Below are positions 1 to 5,002 of a stretch of 9,345 bases of DNA, in pieces. The stretch spans positions 1-9,345 of the forward strand of contig JBFHER010000155.1 in the NCBI GenBank assembly GCA_041584055.1, read 5' to 3'. Below the pieces are notes generated by a model that searched no databases, was not told the DNA's origin, and worked only from the letters and a program-made list of their open reading frames with translations. The translations under genes and the position numbers were made by a program. Every line of letters begins with the position of its first letter. The stretch's first letter is position 1. Source of the stretch: JBFHER01 sp041584055 (lineage in GTDB: Bacteria; Bacteroidota; Bacteroidia; Bacteroidales; UBA5342).

Positions 1-262
1 CGTCTTTTATGGCGAAGCAGTTCCTGCCATGGAGGAGGCTATCCCCATCTGTAATGATGCGAATTTAGTTGTCGTTATCGGGACATCCATGGCGGTTTAT
101 CCTGCAGCCAGTCTGGTGCATTACGCACCTGAAGGCACCCCCATGTTTTTACTGGATCCCAATGTTGTTGAGGTGCCGGGATTATCAAACCTGCAGGTGG
201 TACAACGAAAAGCAGCAGAAGGCTTTGATGAACTAAAAGAAAAACTGATGGCTTATGTTTAA
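1..262 (+). CDS. cobB: Sirtuin NAD-dependent protein deacylase, C-terminal part (5' end outside window)
   Basis: This is the last 86 codons of a Sir2/CobB-type NAD-dependent lysine deacylase, a cytoplasmic enzyme that removes acyl groups from protein lysines using NAD. The visible part starts with VFYGEAVPAMEEA, which matches the conserved (F/W)FGE block after the zinc module. It continues with LVVVIGTSMAVYPAASLV, the GTS motif and following strand that line the NAD pocket, and ends with a helix (FDELKEKLMAYV) typical of the family C-terminus. The catalytic histidine and the zinc cysteines would lie upstream and cannot be checked. An internal ATG at 29 is not the start, because conserved sirtuin sequence reads in frame from base 2. 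The stop codon lies inside the next gene, giving an 8-nt overlap and suggesting translational coupling. Family assignment is firm; substrate range (acetyl, succinyl) cannot be judged. Confidence 0.9.
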   Translation, partial: VFYGEAVPAMEEAIPICNDANLVVVIGTSMAVYPAASLVHYAPEGTPMFLLDPNVVEVPGLSNLQVVQRKAAEGFDELKEKLMAYV

Positions 263-890
263 ATATGTAGTGATTTTTATACTGGGACTTGCGACCTACC
301 CCGCCCTGTCGCAAATAAAATACTTTGACGGTGGTCTTATGGGGGGATTTGATGTAAGTCAGATTGATGGCGATTTTCTGGGTGGTTATAACAAGGCCGG
401 TCTCATTCTAGGTGGCTTTGTTTCACGTGATCTGAGTCATCGTATGAAGGGTCGCCTGGAGCTCAAATACATTCAGAAAGGAAAAGTAAAACCGTTTGAT
501 CCCGAAAGCGGGGATGAAAGCTATTTAAAGGTTCGATTAAACTACATTCAGCTTCCCCTGATGGCCGAATACATGCTGAACAATCAATTTTCTGTTGATG
601 CTGGCATTGGCCTGGGATATCTGTTAAGTTCCGGAATTTATGATGAATACGGCAAGTTCTCGGAAGAAGATGCACCCAACAAGTTTTATCAAAGTGAAGT
701 CGCTTTTATGTTTGGTGCAAATTACTATATAAATGCGCGATGGCGCGCCAACATCAGGTGGGCTTATTCTGTTTTCGCCATAGCAGATCTCCTTGACGAA
801 GACATTCAGGGAATCTATGTCTGGCAAAACCCGGGAAGGCAGTTTAACCGCACCATTGAGTTTACAATGTGCTACTCAATAGGGAAATAA
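255..890 (+). CDS. PorT-family outer-membrane beta-barrel protein
   Basis: A 211-residue protein with an N-terminal signal peptide (about residues 1-20, ending ALSQ), then alternating hydrophobic/polar segments expected of an eight-strand barrel. Family-like blocks are GGLMGGFDVSQIDGD (26-40), YNKAG (45-49), ELKYIQKG (69-76), RLNYIQLPLMAEY (94-106) and GIGLGYLLSSGI (117-128). These resemble the Bacteroidota 'outer membrane beta-barrel / PorT' family. Founding member PorT is linked to type IX secretion, but most family members have no known role, and this is not claimed to be PorT itself. The ATG at 255 lies in the sirtuin stop region (8-nt overlap) and has no SD sequence, so it is probably translated by coupling. 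It gives a clean signal peptide, which supports this start. No obvious terminator follows on this strand; the hairpin at 1032-1058 is oriented for the opposite gene. Confidence 0.85.
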   Translation: MFKYVVIFILGLATYPALSQIKYFDGGLMGGFDVSQIDGDFLGGYNKAGLILGGFVSRDLSHRMKGRLELKYIQKGKVKPFDPESGDESYLKVRLNYIQLPLMAEYMLNNQFSVDAGIGLGYLLSSGIYDEYGKFSEEDAPNKFYQSEVAFMFGANYYINARWRANIRWAYSVFAIADLLDEDIQGIYVWQNPGRQFNRTIEFTMCYSIGK

Positions 891-1024
891 ATGAATTTGA
901 TGGCCGATGAAGAGTCGGGTGACAGCAGTCGGAGAATAAACAATGTCAATTTATCTAGCCGTATATCTTTTGTTCCCCGTGGCCATTGTCCGGTCACTGA
1001 TCTTAAATGCTCCATCAACGATCT

Positions 1025-1058
1025 AAAAAAAGCCTGACAAGTTTAAAACCTGCCAGGC
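1025..1058 (-). terminator. Intrinsic terminator of the minus-strand gene at 1083-1550
   Basis: Read on the minus strand, a 12-bp stem (arms 1058-1047 and 1043-1032) with a 3-nt loop is followed by seven T. Two stem positions are G-U pairs in the minus-strand RNA but would be A-C mismatches in plus-strand RNA, and the T run exists only on the minus side. It therefore works in one direction. It sits 25 nt past the stop codon at 1083. Confidence 0.88.
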
Positions 1059-1082
1059 GCTCTTAAGTATTTCCAGAAACTT

Positions 1083-1550
1083 TTAGTTCATTACTTCGGG
1101 TAAATAACATGCAATCAGGGATAACATCTCTTCTTCACTACGGACATTGGTGGAAATAATGCGCTGACGCAGGAAGTTTTCCCGGTTTATTGTTTCCATT
1201 GCTTTTTCTCTTGACAAAGCTGCCACAGTTTCTGGCACATACTGTATGCCCAGTTGTCCACCAGCTGCAGTGTACATCACTTCAAAATTGTCAGTGCGAA
1301 CCAGGAATTGCGTGTACGCCTCGTTATTTTCCAATACGCCGATGTATACCGGATTTGGTACATTGTCGAAATGAATGACAAAGGTTTTTAACTCCCTGTT
1401 GTTTACCACCATGTGATTACTTGCACGCTTTAGCCAATATTTTCCGGCTTCTGTATATGTATCACCAACCACTGTGGAAGCTTGCATTGTGAAAGCAGAA
1501 CCAAGAACCATTACCATCACTAAACTGAGTACTCTAACTGTTGTTTTCAT
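1083..1550 (-). CDS. Small secreted protein of unknown function
   Basis: A 155-residue protein that I do not recognise. It has a clear signal peptide (MKTTVRVLSLVMVMVLGSAF then TMQAS, cleavage probably near residues 24-26), so it is expected in the periplasm or outside. The mature part of about 130 residues is mixed alpha/beta in appearance: strand-like FVIHFDNVPNPVYIGVL (57-73) and FLVRTDNFEVMYT (82-94), then a charged helical C-terminus (SREKAMETINRENFLRQR, 113-130; SEEEMLSLIACYL, 138-150). A single cysteine (C148) gives no disulfide pair. No lipobox and no T9SS sorting domain are seen. It is monocistronic: a TACATTTG promoter-like element lies 38 nt upstream and a terminator directly follows. 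The start has no SD sequence, only A/T-rich leader. It is a real gene on coding structure and flanking signals; function unknown. Confidence 0.8.
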   Translation of the reverse strand: MKTTVRVLSLVMVMVLGSAFTMQASTVVGDTYTEAGKYWLKRASNHMVVNNRELKTFVIHFDNVPNPVYIGVLENNEAYTQFLVRTDNFEVMYTAAGGQLGIQYVPETVAALSREKAMETINRENFLRQRIISTNVRSEEEMLSLIACYLPEVMN

Positions 1551-1587
1551 AATATTTTGTTTTAAATGATTATTTAAAATTACAGTT

Positions 1588-1595
1588 CAAATGTA
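1588..1595 (-). promoter_or_regulatory. Bacteroidetes-type -7 promoter element for the secreted-protein gene
   Basis: On the minus strand the bases read TACATTTG, an exact match to the Bacteroidetes TAnnTTTG -7 consensus. A TTG lies 23 nt upstream as a possible, rather distant -33 element. Transcription would start near 1580, giving a leader of about 30 nt before the ATG at 1550. Confidence 0.6.
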
Positions 1596-1854
1596 CATGC
1601 TTCCTCAACGATTAAGAACAATTAATCTGTCAGTTGCGAGGATTCATCGGTCATTGAAGAAAATTCAAGCATTCATATTCTTCTATCAAATTTACCGACA
1701 CTGTTTCCACTTTTACCGCCTGAAAGCGCCATCGGTGAAAATGAAATTTCCCCATTTACCTGTAAAATCATAAAACGTAAAAGGAAAAAAGGCGCTTAAT
1801 AGAAGAATTCGGGAGCATTCAAGGTAATAAATAGCAAAATAAAGATTCTAGGCT

Positions 1855-1862
1855 TATATTTG
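1855..1862 (+). promoter_or_regulatory. Bacteroidetes-type -7 promoter element for the FGE-like lipoprotein gene
   Basis: TATATTTG is an exact TAnnTTTG match. Transcription would start near 1869, about 20 nt before the ATG at 1890. This argues against translation from the upstream TTG at 1860, which lies inside the promoter element. No convincing -33 TTTG is seen. Confidence 0.65.
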
Positions 1863-1889
1863 CACTTAAACAAATTTAAAGTCCATCCG

Positions 1890-2825
1890 ATGATTTGGAG
1901 ATACACAATTGTAGTAATCGCTATATTATTAACAACAGCATGCAAAAATGTTAATAAGCAAGAAAAAGAAGCACAACCATCTGAAAAAGAACAAACTACA
2001 AATAGCACAACTGTTAATAAGTCACCGATCACCGGGCACGATGATGTACAGATGATCCGTTTTGAAGGCAATACATTTATGATGGGATCTAATTCTGTTG
2101 GTCCCAGGGAACGACCGGTACATGCGGTAACCGTGCTTAGCTTTATGCTGGATGTGCACCCCGTGACTGTGAAGCAATTCAGAGCGTTTATAGAAGCAAC
2201 AGGACACACCACAGAGGCAGAACGTTTTAAGGATTCTGCCGTGTTCGACTTTTCGTCCGGTCGCTGGATACTTCTTCCAGGCACAACCTGGGAATACCCG
2301 ATGGGACCACAGGAGAAAAAGGCAAAGGATGACCACCCTGTCACACATGTTTCCTGGAATGATGCGATGGCTTATGCAAAATGGTGTGGAAAGCGACTTC
2401 CTACCGAAGCAGAATGGGAATTTGCGGCAAGAAATGGCGGCACAAGTGATGAACTCTACCCGTTTGGTAAGGACATCATCGTTGATGGAAAATGGCAGGC
2501 GAATGTATTTCAGGGAACCATTCAGGCACCCGAAGAAAAAGACGGTTATTTGTATACAGCTCCAGCGAAATCCTTTGCTCCTTCGAACATGGGCTTATAC
2601 GGCATGACCGGCAATGTTTGGGAATGGACAGGAGATGTCTATAAACCCTATCCTGGAAATGCTGAGCCCTATCAATACAACGAAACAGTAAAAACAATTC
2701 GGGGCGGTTCCTTTATGTATGATGAAGCCGGAGACATCAGTTTTTCTGTCTTTTTCAGATCATCAAATTCAAGTGAAACATCTTTGTTTAACACGGGTTT
2801 TCGTTGTGCAAAATCAGTGAATTAA
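1890..2825 (+). CDS. FGE/SUMF1-fold lipoprotein lacking the catalytic cysteines
   Basis: A 311-residue lipoprotein: the signal peptide ends in lipobox LTTAC with lipidated C18, followed by a polar linker (19-50, rich in K/E/Q/T/S) and one formylglycine-generating-enzyme (SUMF1) domain from about 53 to 311. Family blocks are MIRFEGNTFMMGS (55-67), ERPVHAVTV (74-82), HPVTHVSWNDAMAYAKWCGKRLPTEAEWEFAAR (149-181), YGMTGNVWEWTGD (237-249), IRGGSF (270-275) and GFRC (303-306). Where true FGE has GGSYMCxxxxC with its two copper-binding catalytic cysteines, this protein has Y277 and D282 in an ungapped alignment, so sulfatase activation is unlikely. The fold is often reused in Bacteroidota envelope lipoproteins such as gliding proteins GldJ and GldK, but identity with those is not supported. 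The ATG at 1890 is chosen over the in-frame TTG at 1860 because it starts directly at the signal peptide. No sulfatase gene is nearby. Confidence 0.88.
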   Translation: MIWRYTIVVIAILLTTACKNVNKQEKEAQPSEKEQTTNSTTVNKSPITGHDDVQMIRFEGNTFMMGSNSVGPRERPVHAVTVLSFMLDVHPVTVKQFRAFIEATGHTTEAERFKDSAVFDFSSGRWILLPGTTWEYPMGPQEKKAKDDHPVTHVSWNDAMAYAKWCGKRLPTEAEWEFAARNGGTSDELYPFGKDIIVDGKWQANVFQGTIQAPEEKDGYLYTAPAKSFAPSNMGLYGMTGNVWEWTGDVYKPYPGNAEPYQYNETVKTIRGGSFMYDEAGDISFSVFFRSSNSSETSLFNTGFRCAKSVN

Positions 2826-2872
2826 TCATTCTCCTTAAAAGTACAGTCCAAGCGCTGTAAATCGGCTGAATC

Positions 2873-2923
2873 GACCACCTTTTATCGATGAAATTTAACG
2901 AACATTTGACAGTTAAAGTGGTC
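2873..2923. repeat. Imperfect inverted repeat upstream of hsp20
   Basis: The arm GACCACCTTT (2873-2882) pairs with AAAGTGGTC (2915-2923): nine base pairs with one bulged C. A second, competing 6-bp pair, TTTAAC (2894-2899) with GTTAAA (2912-2917), overlaps the right arm. It could be a binding site or an RNA hairpin; chance is possible in A/T-rich DNA. Confidence 0.35.
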
Positions 2924-2944
2924 AACATGACACGTTTAAAGCAT
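2920..2944 (+). promoter_or_regulatory. Shared upstream element, copy 1 (hsp20)
   Basis: An 18-base core containing GACACGTTT, then AAAGCAT. The core matches the copy at 3750-3767 at 15 of 18 positions, and both copies end in AGCAT. The TGACAC-N5-AAGCA layout loosely resembles a sigma-54 -24/-12 promoter (GA instead of GG, correct N10 to GC), but this is weak. It may be a promoter or operator common to hsp20 and the NEW3-ABC operon. Confidence 0.45.
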
Positions 2945-2972
2945 CCCTGCGTCAAATTGACCGGAGGTTTTT

Positions 2973-3008
2973 ATGCCTGTTTTTACGGTTAAATTTATAA
3001 TTATTTGA
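2973..3008 (+). CDS. Possible 11-residue leader peptide upstream of hsp20
   Basis: ATG at 2973 opens an 11-codon frame (MPVFTVKFIII, stop TGA) preceded by GGAGG at 2963-2967 with a 5-nt spacer. GGAGG is otherwise seen in this window only before the four genes of the hsp20/ABC block, so its presence before a short frame is notable. If transcription starts just after the shared element at 2920-2944, this would be the first frame translated. Nothing else supports expression, and chance cannot be excluded. Confidence 0.25.
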   Translation: MPVFTVKFIII

Positions 3009-3107
3009 AAATCAGCGCAAATTAAGTAGCAAGTACGCTTCCTCGAACAATTGGCATACTGTTTGAAATTAGCTGTGTGAGTTTATTAAAAATTTGTTGA
3101 ATTAAAT

Positions 3108-3122
3108 TTTTGGAGGACAAAA
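3108..3122 (+). promoter_or_regulatory. hsp20 ribosome-binding site in a weak hairpin loop
   Basis: GGAGGA (3112-3117) lies 7 nt before the ATG at 3125 and fixes the start. It sits in a small hairpin TTTTG-GAGGA-CAAAA with a 5-bp A/U-rich stem, which would melt easily. A heat-dependent effect on translation is conceivable but unproven. The in-frame TTG at 3110 overlaps this site and is not the start. Confidence 0.6.
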
Positions 3123-3124
3123 TC

Positions 3125-3577
3125 ATGACACTTGCAAAATTATCAAACAACTGGTTCCCATCAGCCCCTTCAATCTTCGATAGATTTTTTGATGGAGAAT
3201 TGATGGATTGGAATAGATCAAACTTTTCCAGCACTGACACTAGCTTACCTGCTGTTAACGTCAAAGAGAATGAAAATGAATTTTTGATCGAAGTAGCTGC
3301 CCCAGGTTTAAAGAAAGAAGATTTTAAAGTCAACTACGACAATGGACATTTGACCATCTCTTCAGAAAAGAAAAATGAAGTTGAAGAAAAAAAAGGTGAA
3401 AAAATCACAAGACGTGAATTCAGTTACCAGTCATTCCAACGTTCATTCACCATTTCTGAAAATGTTGTAAACGCCGAAAAAATTGTCGCAAGCTATGACA
3501 ACGGCATCCTTCACATCACGCTTCCTAAACGCGAAGAAGTGAAGCCAAAGCCAGCAAAACAAATTAAAATTATGTAA
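3125..3577 (+). CDS. Small heat-shock protein, Hsp20/alpha-crystallin family
   Basis: A 150-residue cytoplasmic ATP-independent chaperone that holds unfolding proteins for later refolding. The N-terminal arm (1-40) carries aromatic residues (NWFPSAPSIFDRFFDG). The alpha-crystallin domain spans about 42-135, with PAVNVKENENEFLIEVAAPGLKKEDFKV (42-69), NGHLTISSEKK (73-83), F-RSF (104-108) and the hallmark ASYDNGILHITLPK (122-135). The C-terminal tail ends QIKIM, with the I-X-I anchor (I147, I149) used for oligomer assembly. Length is normal for the family and all key motifs are present. It has a strong SD and its own terminator, so it is monocistronic. Its upstream region shares an element with the NEW3-ABC operon, which may put both under one control. 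Confidence 0.96.
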   Translation: MTLAKLSNNWFPSAPSIFDRFFDGELMDWNRSNFSSTDTSLPAVNVKENENEFLIEVAAPGLKKEDFKVNYDNGHLTISSEKKNEVEEKKGEKITRREFSYQSFQRSFTISENVVNAEKIVASYDNGILHITLPKREEVKPKPAKQIKIM

Positions 3578-3581
3578 TCTT

Positions 3582-3616
3582 AAAAGAGGGTGTCCAGACC
3601 TGGACACTCTCTTTTT
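3582..3616 (+). terminator. Intrinsic terminator after hsp20
   Basis: A 14-bp stem (3583-3596 with 3601-3614, one G-U pair) and a 4-nt loop GACC, ending in a five-T run at 3612-3616. It begins 5 nt after the hsp20 stop and separates hsp20 from the following operon. Confidence 0.93.
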
Positions 3617-3749
3617 AATTGTAAGTTAAACTGAAAGCCAGGGAATTATCTTTTTTTGGCGCATCATACATTTTATTAAATGCATCACTTTGGGTATCAC
3701 AGACCTTTAGCGCGCTTGTATGTCCCTAACGGATGCATCAAAACATATT

Positions 3750-3775
3750 GTTCAAAACGACACGTTTTTTAGCAT
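3750..3775 (+). promoter_or_regulatory. Shared upstream element, copy 2 (NEW3-ABC operon)
   Basis: The core at 3750-3767 contains GACACGTTT and matches the hsp20 copy (2920-2937) at 15 of 18 positions, then TTTAGCAT. The spacing between GACACGTTT and AGCAT is one base longer than in copy 1 (3 against 2). It overlaps a small palindrome, AAAACG-ACA-CGTTTT (3754-3768). It lies 74 nt before the ATG at 3850, a plausible promoter distance. No exact TAnnTTTG element is present in 3617-3849. Confidence 0.45.
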
Positions 3776-3837
3776 GTATTTCAACGAAATCAAACAAATA
3801 TATTCACAAATAATCGAAATCTAATCTTAATTTTTAT

Positions 3838-3844
3838 GGAGGAG
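3838..3844 (+). promoter_or_regulatory. Ribosome-binding site of the NEW3 gene
   Basis: GGAGGAG, 5 nt before the ATG at 3850. The preceding TTAATTTTT resembles the TTAAATTTTT before the hsp20 site. Confidence 0.8.
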
Positions 3845-3849
3845 CATTT

Positions 3850-4998
3850 ATGAAAAGTACAATTTCTTACTTACGCATTTTTATTTTTGGACTATTCCTG
3901 TTTCAAATTCATCAGGCCGGTTTTGCGTCAGCTGATACACTTGAAATTTATACCCCCTACACAAGTGTTTCTGTTTCACCCGGTAGCACAGTAAGCTACT
4001 CTCTTGATTTTATAAACAATGGGGAAAGAACAATAAACGAGCACATTTCAGTTTCCAATATCCCACGTTCATGGTCTTACACATTAACCGCCAGTGGTCT
4101 GAATATTAATAAATTAGCAATACTGGCGCATGACAAAAAAACATTGAATCTAAAAGTTGACGTTCCTTATCAGGTAAAAAAGGGGCTTTATACTTTTTAT
4201 GCAAAAATGAGTAACGGACCAGCCTTGCCCTTATCGGTCAATGTGAGCACAGCCGGGTCTAACGAAACAGAACTTACATGTGACCAAAAAAACATGGAGG
4301 GCACATCAAGGTCCACCTTTTCGTTCAATGCTGTTCTTAAAAACAAAACACCAAACAAGCAACAATATGCGCTGATGGCATCTCCACCAAGAGGTTGGAG
4401 TGTAGCGATAAAACCAAACCATAAGCAGGCCACCTCAACCGAATTGGAAGCAAACGGAACCCGCAGCATCAACTACGAAATCAAGGCCCCTGTTAGTGTC
4501 TATGCCGGCACGTATAAAATCCCTGTAAAAGCGGTTTCAGGATCAACTTCTGCAGAAATGACCCTGGAAGTGGTCATCACAGGAACATACGACATGTCTT
4601 TCACAACCCCCACAGGGCTTTTAAGTACCAAACTAACTGCCGGCGAGGAAAAGAAAGTTGAATTAATCGTAAAAAACACAGGCTCCACCAAACTTGAGAA
4701 CATTGAACTCACGGCCTCGAAACCTAAAAACTGGGAAATTTCATTTGACACACAAAAAATTGAAAGCCTGGAACCTGGAAAGACAGCAAGCTGCTTAGCC
4801 ACCATTCTAGCAGATAAAAAAGCCATTCCCGGTGATTACATTACAAATATTACAGCAAAAACCACAGAAACAAATCAAACCCTTTCGTTTAGAATCATGG
4901 TTAAAACGCCAATGCTCATGGGATGGCTTGGTATTTTCATCCTTTTGGCTTCAGTGGGTGGTATTGTGTTGTTAATTAAGAAATTTGGAAGGAGGTAA
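3850..4998 (+). CDS. Membrane-anchored protein with three NEW3-like Ig domains
   Basis: A 382-residue exported protein: signal peptide (about 1-28), three Ig-like repeats of roughly 108 residues, and a C-terminal membrane helix (about 356-376) followed by KKFGRR as an inside anchor. The repeats are visible from a recurring P-(R/K)-x-W motif (IPRSW, PPRGW, KPKNW; W75, W183, W295) and a recurring G-x-Y motif (GLY, GTY, GDY; Y114, Y222, Y330, exactly 108 apart). Features such as LTAGEEKKVELIVKNTGSTKLENIELT fit the NEW3/NPCBM-associated domain. The bulk should lie on the outer face of the inner membrane. The gene is first in a tight operon with an ABC ATPase and permease; its stop codon overlaps the ATPase SD sequence. 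It is probably an extracytoplasmic partner of the transporter, perhaps for recognition or assembly (inference). No substrate can be named. Confidence 0.85.
   Translation: MKSTISYLRIFIFGLFLFQIHQAGFASADTLEIYTPYTSVSVSPGSTVSYSLDFINNGERTINEHISVSNIPRSWSYTLTASGLNINKLAILAHDKKTLNLKVDVPYQVKKGLYTFYAKMSNGPALPLSVNVSTAGSNETELTCDQKNMEGTSRSTFSFNAVLKNKTPNKQQYALMASPPRGWSVAIKPNHKQATSTELEANGTRSINYEIKAPVSVYAGTYKIPVKAVSGSTSAEMTLEVVITGTYDMSFTTPTGLLSTKLTAGEEKKVELIVKNTGSTKLENIELTASKPKNWEISFDTQKIESLEPGKTASCLATILADKKAIPGDYITNITAKTTETNQTLSFRIMVKTPMLMGWLGIFILLASVGGIVLLIKKFGRR
4991..4996 (+). promoter_or_regulatory. Ribosome-binding site of the ABC ATPase gene
   Basis: GGAGGT, 6 nt before the ATG at 5003, overlapping the stop codon of the NEW3 gene (4996-4998). 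It fixes the ATPase start at 5003 rather than the in-frame TTG at 4985, which lies upstream of it. Confidence 0.85.
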
Positions 4999-5002
4999 CA
5001 CG

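Larger units (their letters stand above)
1551..1889. other. Divergent intergenic region holding two promoters
   Basis: This 339-bp gap separates the minus-strand secreted protein from the plus-strand FGE-like lipoprotein. It holds a -7 element for each direction (1588-1595 minus, 1855-1862 plus). The middle part, about 1600-1850, is A/T-rich. A 60-codon open frame there (1591-1773) has no family resemblance, no SD and overlaps the minus-strand promoter, so I do not call it. I see no RNA gene or repeat in it. Confidence 0.6.
2826..3124 (+). other. Long upstream region of hsp20
   Basis: About 300 bp without a standard gene. It holds, in order, an imperfect inverted repeat (2873-2923), a 25-bp element shared with the next operon (2920-2944), an SD-led 11-codon open frame (2963-3008) and the hsp20 ribosome-binding site inside a small hairpin (3108-3122). 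No exact TAnnTTTG -7 element was found; TACTGTTTG at 3057-3065 is one base too long. No T-run terminator for the upstream lipoprotein gene is seen. Confidence 0.6.

Noticed and set aside
1591..1773. 60-codon plus-strand open frame between the divergent genes
   Set aside because: No SD, no family resemblance, and it overlaps the minus-strand promoter; best read as chance.
1860..1889. TTG start giving a 321-residue FGE-like protein
   Set aside because: The TTG lies inside the TATATTTG promoter element. The ATG at 1890 gives a compact lipoprotein signal peptide with the expected length before the lipobox.
1890..2825. Calling the lipoprotein a sulfatase-maturing enzyme or GldJ/GldK
   Set aside because: Both catalytic cysteine positions are replaced, and no gliding-gene neighbours (GldL, GldM, GldN) are present to support a Gld identity.
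2929..2945. Firm sigma-54 promoter call at the shared element
   Set aside because: The near-invariant GG of the -24 box is GA in both copies, and the second copy has an 11-base spacing instead of 10.
3110..3124. TTG start for hsp20 five codons upstream
   Set aside because: It overlaps the GGAGGA ribosome-binding site that serves the ATG at 3125.
3680..3740. Two copies of ATGCATCA (3680-3687, 3733-3740) as a direct repeat operator
   Set aside because: Only 8 bases of low complexity, with no further extension; chance level in this A/T-rich gap.
3754..3770. AAAACG-ACA-CGTTTT palindrome with T run as a terminator
   Set aside because: Only 6 bp and A/T-rich, with no gene ending before it (hsp20 already has a strong terminator); more likely part of the shared upstream element.
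4985..5002. TTG start for the ABC ATPase
   Set aside because: It lies upstream of the GGAGGT site that is correctly spaced for the ATG at 5003; the extra residues do not belong to the ATPase fold.
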